Positions 17,088 through 25,750 of a DNA stretch of 64,000 bases are shown here, in pieces. The stretch lies in contig UQDA01000013.1 of NCBI GenBank assembly GCA_900539715.1, forward strand, positions 15,933 to 79,932, written 5' to 3'. The position numbers and the translations under genes were made by a program. Below the pieces are notes generated by a model. That model did not search any database, had not been told where the DNA came from, and saw only the letters and a list, made by a program, of their open reading frames with translations. The stretch is from an uncultured Lachnospiraceae bacterium (GTDB lineage Bacteria > Bacillota > Clostridia > Lachnospirales > Lachnospiraceae). Position 1 is the stretch's first letter. The number at the start of each line of letters is the position of its first letter.

Positions 17088-18155
17088 ATGAACATTTATG
17101 ATGAACTGCAGCTCAATCAGGCAGGTTCAAAGCAGCTTATCAAAAAAGCGCAGAGCCGGAAGGATAAGCTGCGCCATCTGCTTATCTACCTGTTCAAGAT
17201 TTTTATCACCGTAGCCTTCTGTATGGTCTTTGTCATGGCGTACGGTGCAATTTTTCAAAATGACAACAGTATCGTAGGCGTTGTCGTCCTGCTCTGTCTT
17301 CTTGTTTTCCGGCAGGCTGACCTTGGCATAGACGCGAAACATTCTCTGCTGTCGCTTTCCGTTATCTTCGGCATTCTCGCATTTGCCCCGAAAGCCGCAA
17401 ATATGGCAGGACCTGCCCTTTCCTTTTTCATCCATCTGGGAAGCATTTTTGCCCTCATGTTCCTGGGCTGTCACAATGTCGTCATGTTCAATCATGCGAC
17501 CCTTGTGCTGTCCTATCTGCTGCTGTTTGGCTATGATGTTTCCGGGACTGCCTACCTGTACCGGCTGGCAGGGCTTTTATCCGGTCTGGTTCTGACCTCG
17601 GCAGTTTTTTACCGCAATCACAAAAACCGGCCTTATAAAAGGAACATGCAGCATCTGTTTGAAGAATTTGACCTGACCTCTTCCCGGACTCGCTGGTATC
17701 TGACTCTGACCTTCGGAGTTTCCACACTGCTTTTTGTATCCCGCATCTTCGGCCTTCCCCGTCCCATGTGGGCAGGTATCGCCGCGATGTCGGTACTCGC
17801 CCCCTTCCGTCAGGACCAGAAAGCAAGGGCATTTGCCCGGATTCCCGGCAATCTGGCGGGCGGCGCGCTGTTTTTCCTTATCTACTCTGTCATGCCCGTT
17901 TCCCTGCATCCATTCATCGGGCTTTTGGGCGGCGTCGGAGTCGGATTATCCGCAACCTATGGCTGGCAGTCTGTCTTTAACTCCCTTGGAGCCATCTATG
18001 TGGCGACAGAGCTTCTGACGCTTCCCGGCGCTATCTTCTTCCGTATTTTCAACAATGTTCTGGGCGCCGTCTACGCCCTCGCTTTTGCGTGGTTCTTTGA
18101 AAAAGCGCTGGAAAAGATAGCTGACCGGGCTTCTTCCCAGACCGCTGTAAAATAA
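17088..18155 (+). CDS. FUSC-type integral membrane protein
   Basis: A 355-residue membrane protein of the FUSC / aromatic-acid-exporter type. It has two sets of about five hydrophobic segments (residues about 30-160 and 205-345) separated by a basic cytoplasmic stretch (YRNHKNRPYKRNMQHLFEEF). The second set carries LPRPMWAGIAAMSVLAP and RIPGNLAGGALFFLIY, typical of FUSC_2 modules, including the R-x-x-G-x-x-x-G element. Full-length relatives have a long C-terminal cytoplasmic tail, which is absent here. ATG at 17088 is chosen because AAAGGAGAG lies 5 bases upstream. It is monocistronic, with a consensus promoter and a strong terminator. Efflux of aromatic or organic anions is the family guess. 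Confidence 0.75.
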   Translation: MNIYDELQLNQAGSKQLIKKAQSRKDKLRHLLIYLFKIFITVAFCMVFVMAYGAIFQNDNSIVGVVVLLCLLVFRQADLGIDAKHSLLSLSVIFGILAFAPKAANMAGPALSFFIHLGSIFALMFLGCHNVVMFNHATLVLSYLLLFGYDVSGTAYLYRLAGLLSGLVLTSAVFYRNHKNRPYKRNMQHLFEEFDLTSSRTRWYLTLTFGVSTLLFVSRIFGLPRPMWAGIAAMSVLAPFRQDQKARAFARIPGNLAGGALFFLIYSVMPVSLHPFIGLLGGVGVGLSATYGWQSVFNSLGAIYVATELLTLPGAIFFRIFNNVLGAVYALAFAWFFEKALEKIADRASSQTAVK

Positions 18156-18173
18156 ATCCATTACAATCATGCA

Positions 18174-18217
18174 AAAAGCTCCCCTCCGCAGTATAAATAC
18201 GCGTCGGGGAGCTTTTT
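18174..18217. terminator. Bidirectional intrinsic terminator
   Basis: AAAAAGCTCCCC (18174-18185) pairs with GGGGAGCTTTTT (18206-18217), a perfect 12-bp stem with T runs on both strands. It separates the convergent FUSC-type gene and htpG. Confidence 0.88.
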
Positions 18218-18235
18218 ATGCGATAAGAACCTCTG

Positions 18236-20281
18236 TTATTTTGTTAAAAGCATCATGATGTCATTGGAGCGTGTCACAAACTTGGTCATCGCCTCGGGAG
18301 ACAGCGGAGCATTCTGGAGCTTTGCCAGATCATAGAGCTGCTCGCATATCATCTTTGTGTTGTCATCCTCTTCATGCTCTGTAATGTAGCCTACGAGCGG
18401 ATGGTTCGCATTCAGCACAAGCGTCTCGCCCTCTGCGCCGAACATATCCATACCGCCGCCGTACATCTTCATCATATCCTGCATTCTGCGGGTCTCCTCT
18501 GAGACTGTCAGGACGGAGGATACTTTTTTATTTTTCAGCTTCTCTATCTTTACTTTTATCTTGTCATTTTTCAGTGCCTTCTGAACGAGCTTTTCCACCT
18601 TCTCCGCCTGAGCGTTCATCTCTTCCTGCGCCTTCTTGCTCGTCTTTGCCTTGAACGCCTCGGTCAGGTCCGCATCAATGCGTGCAAAGTGGATGCCTTC
18701 ATTTTTAGCCTCCAGCTGAGAGATGAAGGGCTGGTCGATACGCTCTGTCAGCATCACCGCATCCATCTTCGCAGATCTGAACATGTTGATGTACTGGCTC
18801 TGCTGATTTTCATCGGTCACATAATATATCGTCTTTTCCTTCTTTTCTTCTTCGGAATCCTCGCCGTCTTCCACCTTGTCCTCTACAACCTCAGCTTCCA
18901 CCTTTTCGCCGTTTTCATCCACAGCAGACTCGGAAACTTCGTCAGGATCGCTCTTGCCTACTTCCAGGCACTCGGGCAGTGTCATATATTTGCCATCCAG
19001 ATTCTTAAAGAGGATATAATCCGTCATCTTCTCGCAGAACTTCTCGTCCTTTAAGCAGCCGAACTTGATAAACGGAGCGATATCGTCCCAATACTTCTCG
19101 TACTCTTCCTTGTCGGTCTTGCACATGCCGGACAGCTTATCCGCCACCTTCTTCGTGATATAATCGGAAATCTTCTTCACGAAACCATCGTTCTGCAGCG
19201 CGCTTCTGGAAACATTAAGCGGCAGGTCCGGACAATCTATCACACCCTTTAACAGCAGCAAAAATTCCGGAATGACTTCCTTGATATTGTCCGCTACGAA
19301 CACCTGATTGTTATACAGCTTTATCTGGCCTTCGATGGACTCGTATTCCATATTGATCTTCGGGAAATACAGGATACCTTTTAAGTTGAACGGATAATCC
19401 ATATTCAGATGTATCCAGAACAGCGGCTCCTTATAATCCATAAATACTTTGCGGTAAAAGTCAACGTAATCCTCTTTTGAGCACTCGCTGGGATTTTTCA
19501 TCCACAAAGGATGAGTATCGTTTATCAGCTCAGGACGTTTTACTATCTTTACCTTGTCCGGATCTTCTTCTTTCTCTTTTTTAATCTCTTCCACAACCTG
19601 GTCGGTATCCAGCTTCTCGCTCAACAGAATCGTCTCTGTATCTGTTGTATTCGCTCTGGAAAGATAGATTTCAACCGGCATGAAGGAACAGTATTTCTTT
19701 ACGACCTCTCTGGCCTTGTATTCATTGCAGAACTGCAGGCAGTCCTCATTTAAAAACAGCGTAATGCAGGTGCCGACCTGATCCCATTCTCCGTCCTTCA
19801 TATCGAATTCCGTACCGCCGTCGCACTCCCAGTGAACCGGCTTTGCATCCTTCTGCCAGGAAAGCGTATCGATATGTACTTCATCCGCGACCATGAACGC
19901 AGAATAAAAGCCCAGACCAAAGTGTCCGATTATCTGGTCATCGTTCGTCTTGTCCTTGTACTTTGCGATGAAATCGGTCGCGCCGGAAAATGCTATCTGG
20001 TTGATGTACTCTTCCACCTCGTCCGCCGTCATGCCGACGCCGTTATCGATGAATCTTATTGTCTTTTCATCAGGGTCAACGATTACCTGTACCTTTGCCT
20101 GATAGCCTTCAGGCAGCTCGTATTCGCCCATCATATCCAGCTTTTTCAGCTTGGTGATAGCATCGCAGCCGTTAGATATCAGCTCTCTGTAAAAAATGTC
20201 GTGGTCAGAATACAGCCACTTCTTGATTATCGGAAAAATGTTTTCGCTGTTGATTGATAATGCTCCATGCTTATTTGCCAT
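18236..20281 (-). CDS. htpG: Chaperone protein HtpG (Hsp90)
   Basis: A 681-residue cytosolic ATP-dependent chaperone. The GHKL ATPase motifs are FYRELISNGCDAITKLKK near residue 33 (catalytic Glu present), DNGVGMT near 78 and GHFGLGFYSAFMVAD near 115. The middle-domain arginine is in NVSRSALQNDGF. The usual ISNASDA is ISNGCDA here. A very acidic insertion near residues 455-490 (SAVDENGEKVEAEVVEDKVE and on) precedes KTIYYVTD. ATG at 20281 is preferred over the GTG at 20290, as AAGGATC lies 11 bases from the ATG but only 2 from the GTG. Control by HrcA is likely, through the CIRCE element at 20374. Confidence 0.95.
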   Translation of the reverse strand: MANKHGALSINSENIFPIIKKWLYSDHDIFYRELISNGCDAITKLKKLDMMGEYELPEGYQAKVQVIVDPDEKTIRFIDNGVGMTADEVEEYINQIAFSGATDFIAKYKDKTNDDQIIGHFGLGFYSAFMVADEVHIDTLSWQKDAKPVHWECDGGTEFDMKDGEWDQVGTCITLFLNEDCLQFCNEYKAREVVKKYCSFMPVEIYLSRANTTDTETILLSEKLDTDQVVEEIKKEKEEDPDKVKIVKRPELINDTHPLWMKNPSECSKEDYVDFYRKVFMDYKEPLFWIHLNMDYPFNLKGILYFPKINMEYESIEGQIKLYNNQVFVADNIKEVIPEFLLLLKGVIDCPDLPLNVSRSALQNDGFVKKISDYITKKVADKLSGMCKTDKEEYEKYWDDIAPFIKFGCLKDEKFCEKMTDYILFKNLDGKYMTLPECLEVGKSDPDEVSESAVDENGEKVEAEVVEDKVEDGEDSEEEKKEKTIYYVTDENQQSQYINMFRSAKMDAVMLTERIDQPFISQLEAKNEGIHFARIDADLTEAFKAKTSKKAQEEMNAQAEKVEKLVQKALKNDKIKVKIEKLKNKKVSSVLTVSEETRRMQDMMKMYGGGMDMFGAEGETLVLNANHPLVGYITEHEEDDNTKMICEQLYDLAKLQNAPLSPEAMTKFVTRSNDIMMLLTK

Positions 20282-20337
20282 GAAAATCACGATCCTTTCT
20301 TTCTGTACATATGCCTGACCAATCAGGCTTTATCCTC

Positions 20338-20366
20338 AGTTTAGTCCCAGACTTCCAAAAAGTCAA
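20338..20366 (-). promoter_or_regulatory. Sigma-A promoter of htpG
   Basis: On the minus strand, TTGACT (20366-20361), a 17-base spacer and TAAACT (20343-20338) lie 57 bases before the htpG start and just downstream of the CIRCE element. Confidence 0.8.
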
Positions 20367-20373
20367 CAGAAAA

Positions 20374-20400
20374 TTAGCACTCGTTTAAAACGAGTGCTAA
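20374..20400 (-). promoter_or_regulatory. CIRCE operator (HrcA binding site)
   Basis: TTAGCACTC-N9-GAGTGCTAA is an exact CIRCE inverted repeat, the operator of the heat-shock repressor HrcA. It ends 7 bases upstream of the htpG -35 box, so repression would act by blocking polymerase from the upstream side. CIRCE is best known at groESL and hrcA-dnaK operons. Confidence 0.95.
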
Positions 20401-20463
20401 TAATCATCCTCAAGCCCGCATACTTACTGGCTTTCCGGTATTTATAAACTTTTTATGAACTGT

Positions 20464-21495
20464 TTACTGCTCTACCTGAAAATACGTATTATATACTTCA
20501 AAAAATGCGGATGTCGTCACATTTTCCTTGTGTATCATCGTCACGCTGTCCCACAGCTCCTCGTTCAGCTGACGTACGAGCGTCCCTTCAAACGTCTTAT
20601 ATTCGCTGTCGAACGCCTCGCTTCGGCGCTGCTGGAGTATCTTTTCCTTATTTGCCTGCGTCTGCGCCTCGTCGAAGGTGCTGATACATTTCAGGACATA
20701 AAAGCTGCCGCCGTCTTCCACAACACCGCTGATCTCATCCTTTCCAAGATCGAATGCCGCTGCCTCGAGCGCCTCGCCTACCTCCCCTTTTCCAAAGGAT
20801 ATCGTCACAAAAGGATCTTCACTGTTTGCCTGTGCCAGCGCTTCAAAATCCGTTCCCTCTTCTTTCGCAGTCCGACACAGCTCCTGTGCCTTTGTGCGGT
20901 CGCTGACCCGTATCGCCTCCACTGTGATAGTGCGGGCTTCGTCGTCGCTTATCTCGGGGTTTACATTTTCAACGATCTGCCGGTAGACCTTTGATGCAAG
21001 CGCATATTCCCCGTACATCTTCGCAAGCAGCTCCTCCGTTACGTTCAGGGAAGAAATCTCCGTCTCACTCAGTGAAGAAAAATACTCCTTTGCCGCCGCT
21101 GCCGCGCGCTCCTGTTCCTTTTCATCCAGTTTAAGTTCTTTTTGCTTTGCCAAAAGGTTCATAACCTTTATCTGCGCCAGCTCCGTCAGAACCTGCTGCT
21201 TCGCCTCCTGCTCCAGCGACTTTCCGTTTTCCTTCGCCGCCCATATCTCACTTCCGTAAACGGCCTCATACTGATTCTGGAGGTTTGTCAGATAGACCAT
21301 GGCTTCCGGCAGCGTGCAGGATGCCCCTTCAATGCGGAATACCTCGTTCTTTTTCAGTCCTGCTGTCAATACAACCTTCGTGCCTTCTCCACACCCCGCC
21401 AAAAAAGATACCGCCATTACTGCCGCACACAGAAATGCCGCCATTTTTGCCGCTGCTTTTCCAAATCCTTTTTTTCTTCCTGCTTTTTTAATCAT
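20464..21495 (-). CDS. PrsA-like peptidylprolyl isomerase lipoprotein
   Basis: A 343-residue exported foldase. The signal peptide has a basic start (MIKKAGRKKGFGKAAAK), a hydrophobic core and the lipobox FLAGC near residue 34, so it is membrane-anchored outside the cell. A helical SurA/PrsA-type N-domain spans about 55-185. A parvulin PPIase domain spans about 190-270 (ITVEAIRVSDRTKAQELC; FGKGEVGEALEAAAFDLGK; SGVVEDGGSFYVLKC). Such proteins fold secreted proteins after translocation. The start has AGAGG 4 bases upstream. It stands next to htpG on the same strand but upstream of that gene's promoter and CIRCE, so it is separately controlled. Confidence 0.85.
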   Translation of the reverse strand: MIKKAGRKKGFGKAAAKMAAFLCAAVMAVSFLAGCGEGTKVVLTAGLKKNEVFRIEGASCTLPEAMVYLTNLQNQYEAVYGSEIWAAKENGKSLEQEAKQQVLTELAQIKVMNLLAKQKELKLDEKEQERAAAAAKEYFSSLSETEISSLNVTEELLAKMYGEYALASKVYRQIVENVNPEISDDEARTITVEAIRVSDRTKAQELCRTAKEEGTDFEALAQANSEDPFVTISFGKGEVGEALEAAAFDLGKDEISGVVEDGGSFYVLKCISTFDEAQTQANKEKILQQRRSEAFDSEYKTFEGTLVRQLNEELWDSVTMIHKENVTTSAFFEVYNTYFQVEQ

Positions 21496-21727
21496 AATAC
21501 CTCTTCATTTAATATGATTCAGGCCACACCCACACCCTTTTCAATCGTGCGCAGCTCTTTATTACCCGTTTCATTCTTTCTTGCCCCATATAGATTTTTA
21601 TTCAGAAACTGCATTTTGCATTTTCTCATCGCCTGCCGGGCACAGCCGCCCTTTATTATATCATTTCCGCCCAAAATGTCAATTTCACAGTCCTTGTCTC
21701 CGCCCGCAGTAATATCGTGCTTTTGCC

Positions 21728-21756
21728 TTGACATTCCCTCTTTCCGGTCGTATTCT
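21728..21756 (+). promoter_or_regulatory. Sigma-A promoter of the MATE gene
   Basis: TTGACA (21728-21733), a 17-base spacer and TATTCT (21751-21756) lie 52 bases before the start. TACT-N6-AGTA (about 21761-21774) just downstream is a possible operator half-pair. The remaining bases from 21496 to 21727 show nothing recognisable. Confidence 0.7.
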
Positions 21757-21808
21757 TTTAGTACTTTAATCTAGTAACACAAAGTCAGCACCCGAAAGGA
21801 GTCCCCCC

Positions 21809-23164
21809 GTGAAAACCGCCTCACAGCATCTTTTCAGCAATAAGGATTTACGAAAGCTTCTAATCCCTGTCATGATGGAACAGCTGCTCTCCTCTCTGAT
21901 GGGCACAATCGATACTATGATGGTCAGCAATGTAGGCTCTGCAGCCATTTCTGCCGTCTCTCTGGTAGATTCCATCAATATTTTAGTCATCCAAGCATTA
22001 TCTGCCCTCGCTGCCGGAGGCGCGATCCTCTGTTCTCAATATCTGGGCAGTAAAAATGAGGAAGAAGCAAACCGCTCCGCCGGCCAGGTAATTCTTGTCA
22101 TGACCATACTTTCTACTGTCCTGGCTGTCATCTGCCTTCTTCTTCGCGATCCTATGCTGCGTCTTATTTTTGGCAAGGTTGATCCGGATGTTATGAATAA
22201 CTCCCGCACTTATTTTCTGTTCACCCTGCTGTCCTTCCCATTCATAGGGCTTTATGATGCAGGGGCCTCCATTTTCCGGGCAGAAAACAACACGCGGACT
22301 CCCATGATCATTTCTGTCATTTCCAATGTGATGAACATCGCCGGAAACGCAATCCTTATATTCGGCTTTGATCTGGGTGTTGCCGGTGCCGCGATCTCTA
22401 CGCTGATCTCCCGCGCTTTCTGCGCCGTTGTCGTTCTCTGGCAGCTCAGAAGTCCCTTACAGCCCATCAGTGTGCGCCATTATGCGAACATACGCCCTGA
22501 TTTTTCTCTTATCAAACGTGTGCTTTTGATCGGCATCCCATCCGGAATCGAAAACAGTATGTTTCAGTTTGGTAAACTGGCGATCCAATCCACAGTTTCC
22601 ACCCTCGGAACAGCCGCAATCGCCGCACAGGCAATGACAAATATCCTGGAGGCTCTAAACGGTGTCGCAGCCATGGGGGTCGGAATCGGTCTGATGACGG
22701 TTGTCGGACAATGTATCGGGGCAGGACGGAAGGACGAGGCGATTTACTATATCAAAAAACTGTCCTGGCTTGCAGAAATCGTCATCATCATCTGCTGTCT
22801 TACCGTTCTTGCTCTCACAAAGCCGATCACCGTTATCGGCGGCATGGAACCGGAAAGTGCGCGACTCTGCTTCCAGATGGTCGTTTTCATCACGATCACA
22901 AAACCCATCTCATGGGTTCTTTCCTTTATTCCTGCCTATGGGATGAGAGCCGCCGGAGATGTAAAATTTTCCATGATCACCTCCTGCCTGAGTATGTGGC
23001 TGTGCCGTGTAAGTCTCTGCGTTTTCTTATGCCGTGTCCTCGGCTTTGGTCCGATCGCAGTCTGGATCGGCATGTTTGCGGACTGGTCTGTACGCGCCGT
23101 CGTCTTTTCCTGGCGCTTCCATTCCCGCAAATGGCTGAACCACAATATAATCAGCAACCCGTAA
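21809..23164 (+). CDS. MATE-family efflux transporter
   Basis: A 451-residue protein with about twelve membrane segments in two homologous halves. Typical MATE signatures are the N-terminal LIPVMMEQLLSSLMGTIDTMMVSNVG and, in the second half, LLIGIPSGIENSMFQFGKL (residues about 229-247) followed by IAAQAMTNI. The family exports drugs or cationic compounds using Na+ or H+ gradients; the substrate is unknown. The start is GTG at 21809, with AAAGGAG 8 bases upstream and no better start nearby. It is monocistronic, with its own promoter, and convergent with spoVAC without a visible terminator between them. Confidence 0.9.
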   Translation: MKTASQHLFSNKDLRKLLIPVMMEQLLSSLMGTIDTMMVSNVGSAAISAVSLVDSINILVIQALSALAAGGAILCSQYLGSKNEEEANRSAGQVILVMTILSTVLAVICLLLRDPMLRLIFGKVDPDVMNNSRTYFLFTLLSFPFIGLYDAGASIFRAENNTRTPMIISVISNVMNIAGNAILIFGFDLGVAGAAISTLISRAFCAVVVLWQLRSPLQPISVRHYANIRPDFSLIKRVLLIGIPSGIENSMFQFGKLAIQSTVSTLGTAAIAAQAMTNILEALNGVAAMGVGIGLMTVVGQCIGAGRKDEAIYYIKKLSWLAEIVIIICCLTVLALTKPITVIGGMEPESARLCFQMVVFITITKPISWVLSFIPAYGMRAAGDVKFSMITSCLSMWLCRVSLCVFLCRVLGFGPIAVWIGMFADWSVRAVVFSWRFHSRKWLNHNIISNP

Positions 23165-23225
23165 TACTTGATTCCATATATAGCAAAGCTGATATCCTTC
23201 CCATACGGACTTTACCAATACTTCC

Positions 23226-23675
23226 TCACCCTGCAAGCTGTCCGACCCAGTATATCACCCCCAGCACCCAGCTGGTAAAAATCCCGTACAAAATCACCGG
23301 TCCTGCGATTGTGAATATTTTACATCCCACGCCAAATACCTGCCCTTCTTTTTTAAACTCAATCGCCGGAGCTGCCACCGAATTTGCAAAACCGGTAATT
23401 GGCACGAGAGCCCCTGCACCGCCCCATTTTACTATGGACGGGTAAATATTAAGTCCCGTCAGAATTACGCTGATCAATACAAGCAAAAGAGAGCACAGGC
23501 TTCCCGCAGCATCCTTTTCCATTCCCATCGCAGCCGCCCGATTCAAAATCACCTGTCCGATCGTACAGATTGCTCCGCCCGTCAGAAATGCCCTCAGCAA
23601 CTGCTTTATCAAACTGTGCGCCGGCGTCACCTGCTTTACATACTCCCGATACTCTTTTTGAACATTTTCTTCCAT
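23226..23675 (-). CDS. spoVAC: Stage V sporulation protein AC
   Basis: A 149-residue membrane protein matching SpoVAC. Hallmarks are VTPAHSLIKQLLRAFLTGGAIC near the start (YxxxVxxxxPK in relatives), FLTGGAICTIGQ, and GAGALVPITGFANSVAAPAIEF near residue 95, which is the strongly conserved family block. Four membrane segments are predicted. SpoVAC forms part of the channel that moves dipicolinic acid across the inner spore membrane and acts as a mechanosensitive channel. It follows spoVAB by 85 bases on the same strand. spoVAD and spoVAE, usually next, are absent here. Confidence 0.93.
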   Translation of the reverse strand: MEENVQKEYREYVKQVTPAHSLIKQLLRAFLTGGAICTIGQVILNRAAAMGMEKDAAGSLCSLLLVLISVILTGLNIYPSIVKWGGAGALVPITGFANSVAAPAIEFKKEGQVFGVGCKIFTIAGPVILYGIFTSWVLGVIYWVGQLAG

Positions 23676-23760
23676 TTTCCAATCCCTTCCTATAGATTAT
23701 GATTTTCTTTTCCGTCCCTCATGTAGGCAAAAACACTCCTCTGACAGTCGCTGTCAGTCC

Positions 23761-24264
23761 TCATCCGCCCGTAAAAATCCGGCAGCCAAAATACAGCAGG
23801 CTTCCCGTCAGCTTTCCCAGCGCGACTGCCAGCACCATCAATCCCAGACCGTGACGATAACCTATCCTTCTTGTCAATATCGGGATAGAATCCAGCATCT
23901 CCGCCACCGCCAGCGCCAGACAGCCTACAAATACGCCTGCAAACAGCCCGAGCAAAATATATAAAACACCGACCGCACTCCCCCGGAAGCCTTCTCCAAA
24001 AGCCCTGCCAAGCCACCTTCCGGCAAGCCAGAATCCCTTCCGTGATATTTCCGGATAAACGCTCCAGAAGCATCCCGTCAGCGTTCCCAAAACAATCATT
24101 TCTTCATATAAAAATATTTTTTCGCCGGTATGCGTCTTTCCCGCAAACCTCGGTACAAGTCCCACAGAAAGCAGCACCGTAAACACCCCAGCCGAGACGA
24201 GTATCCCCGCTCCCAGCCCTGCAATGCATACAATTGTCTGCCGCCACAATCCAATGTCCGCCAT
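23761..24264 (-). CDS. spoVAB: Stage V sporulation protein AB
   Basis: A 167-residue membrane protein with about four or five hydrophobic segments. It fits SpoVAB by size, position beside spoVAC, and the pattern LGAGILVSAGVFTVLLSVGLVPRF followed by the polar loop and a conserved YEEMIVLGTLTG helix. ATG at 24264 is chosen because AGGAAAGG lies 9 bases upstream; the frame extends upstream to 24435 but that part is basic, unlike the family. It belongs to the spore dipicolinate transport set. spoVAA, its usual upstream partner, is 10 kb away at 34330. Confidence 0.85.
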   Translation of the reverse strand: MADIGLWRQTIVCIAGLGAGILVSAGVFTVLLSVGLVPRFAGKTHTGEKIFLYEEMIVLGTLTGCFWSVYPEISRKGFWLAGRWLGRAFGEGFRGSAVGVLYILLGLFAGVFVGCLALAVAEMLDSIPILTRRIGYRHGLGLMVLAVALGKLTGSLLYFGCRIFTGG

Positions 24265-24378
24265 ATTTTTCAGCCTTTCCTGATATGTTCTTCTGCCCTT
24301 ACCGGATATAGCCCTTTTTCTTCTCTCAGTATGCACCATGCCGCTTCCGATTATGCATGTGACAATTCCGCAAAAAAT

Positions 24379-24407
24379 TTGACAAACTTTCTTCCCCACG
24401 TTATGAT
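24379..24407 (+). promoter_or_regulatory. Consensus-like sigma-A promoter of the VanZ-like gene
   Basis: TTGACA (24379-24384), a 17-base spacer and TATGAT (24402-24407) lie about 80 bases before the start at 24490. It points away from spoVAB, whose own forespore promoter should lie on the opposite strand in the same interval but was not convincingly seen. Confidence 0.8.
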
Positions 24408-24489
24408 AACCCTTGCTTCTGCGCATAATTATCATAAAAAGATACGCATCATTATATTGTTTGTAGTGTTTGATATAGGAATGAATAAT

Positions 24490-25020
24490 ATGGATTTGAT
24501 CCGAAAAAAATTTTTGCAGATTTCATCTTCACGCCCCGGATGCCTTGTCCTCATCGCTTTTTCCTTTGCCCCGGCACTGGCTGTCATGGGACTGATCTTC
24601 TATTTTTCCAGCCAGAACGCTGCCCTTTCCAGCCAGCTGAGCTATCCTGTCACAGAAGGGCTGATCACTGCCTTGGACAGACTCTTTTCACTGGAGCTGT
24701 CCGAAACGGAGCTTATCGCCGCCTCCGGCATCTATCATTCGTTCGTGCGCAAGCTGGCTCATATGACGGAATATGCCGCCCTCGCTGTCACACTCTTCCT
24801 GCCGTTCCGGCTCTGGCATATCCCATGTCCGCGCATCAGCGCATGGTGTTTCTGCCTTGTCTATGCGGCGCTGGACGAATTCCATCAGCGCTTCTCTTTC
24901 GGCAGGAGCCCGTCTTTTGGAGATGTGTTCATCGACGTCTCTGGTGCGATCATCGGACTGCTCCTTGTCTCCGCTGTACTTGCTTTGTTAAAAAAACGGC
25001 AGCCACGAATCTCTTCGTAA
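24490..25020 (+). CDS. VanZ-like membrane protein
   Basis: A 176-residue membrane protein of the VanZ type. The family motifs are IFYFSSQNAALSSQLS near residue 38, SFVRKLAHMTEYAALAV near 88 and YAALDEFHQRFSFGRSPSFGDVFID near 130. Three or four membrane segments are predicted. VanZ-like proteins are widespread in Bacillota, and one gives low-level teicoplanin resistance; the usual role is unknown. ATG at 24490 is chosen over 24481 because AGGA lies 9 bases from it. The gene has its own promoter, and its terminator overlaps the final codons. It is transcribed divergently from spoVAB. Confidence 0.85.
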   Translation: MDLIRKKFLQISSSRPGCLVLIAFSFAPALAVMGLIFYFSSQNAALSSQLSYPVTEGLITALDRLFSLELSETELIAASGIYHSFVRKLAHMTEYAALAVTLFLPFRLWHIPCPRISAWCFCLVYAALDEFHQRFSFGRSPSFGDVFIDVSGAIIGLLLVSAVLALLKKRQPRISS

Positions 25021-25035
25021 GCTGCCGCTTTTTTT
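24997..25035 (+). terminator. Intrinsic terminator of the VanZ-like gene
   Basis: CGGCAGC-C-ACGAA-TCTC-TTCGT-AA-GCTGCCG followed by CTTTTTTT. The left arm lies inside the last codons of the gene. Confidence 0.85.
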
Positions 25036-25041
25036 AATCCT

Positions 25042-25686
25042 TTATTCCCAGACCGCCGTCAAAACATGCTCTCCGGTCATCGTCACGACCGTCTCCGCCG
25101 TAATCTTTTCACCGCTGTAATACCAGCCGGCAAATTCAGCTCCCTCTTTTTCAGGGACCGGCAGCTCCCCATAGCTTTCCCCAAAAACCACCTCTGCCAT
25201 TTCCACTGTTTCAGAGCCGTTTACCGTTCCGCCGTCCGTATCAAAACGCACCGGAATCTTTGCCGGAGTCCACACCGCGGTCAGCGTCATATCCCCCTGT
25301 ACCTTATCCGCCCCAAAATCCCAGAAAAGGGGTTCTTCGCCGCCAACTGACCAGCCGCCGAAATCATATCCCGGGCGCATCGGTTCTTCCGGTTCTGTCA
25401 CAAGCTCGCCGTGACGCAGCTTCTGCTGCGCAACCTCGCTCCCGCCGCCCGTTTCAAAGGTTACATAAAATCCACCAGTAATCGTAAAAAAGATTATCAT
25501 CCCCACTATTACAACGACCACGACTGCAATAAATCCGTCCAACAGTCTGATGGGGACATCCTTGCTCCCGTATATCCCACGTCCGAACCAGCGTTTTTTT
25601 ATCATCGGATTTTCTTCCGGAACGCTTTGTACGTCAGATATTTCCTCTTTTTCTTCCAGTCCGTTTTCTTTCAAATCCATTTTCAT
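25042..25686 (-). CDS. Single-pass membrane protein with two InlB-type B-repeats
   Basis: A protein of about 214 residues. The acidic cytoplasmic N-terminus (residues 1-45) is followed by one strong membrane segment (FIAVVVVVIVGMIIFFTITGG near residue 53). Outside are two InlB B-repeat-like (Listeria-Bacteroides) beta-grasp modules: YVTFETGGGSEVAQQKL...GYDFGGW...LTAVW and VRFDTDGGTVNGSETVE...EFAGWYYSG...LTAVWE. There is no LPXTG-type sorting signal and the protein ends with the second repeat. Such repeats bind partners at the cell surface. Its start is uncertain among ATG codons at 25686 and 25680. It is separated from mglC by a 16-bp hairpin and so is probably a separate unit. Confidence 0.78.
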   Translation of the reverse strand: MKMDLKENGLEEKEEISDVQSVPEENPMIKKRWFGRGIYGSKDVPIRLLDGFIAVVVVVIVGMIIFFTITGGFYVTFETGGGSEVAQQKLRHGELVTEPEEPMRPGYDFGGWSVGGEEPLFWDFGADKVQGDMTLTAVWTPAKIPVRFDTDGGTVNGSETVEMAEVVFGESYGELPVPEKEGAEFAGWYYSGEKITAETVVTMTGEHVLTAVWE

Positions 25687-25750
25687 CAAACTCCCAGCCG
25701 TTTCTCTTTTTGCATCAAACGCCGCCGCATTGTGCGGACCGGCTTATCGA

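Noticed and set aside
24262..24435. Forespore (sigma-F/G) promoter before spoVAB
   Set aside because: GCATA...CATACT can be placed on the minus strand but with an 18-base spacer; the match is too loose to list.
24130..24489. Longer N-terminus of the VanZ-like protein
   Set aside because: The added residues are not VanZ-like, the promoter at 24379 lies inside them, and a ribosome binding site fits the ATG at 24490.
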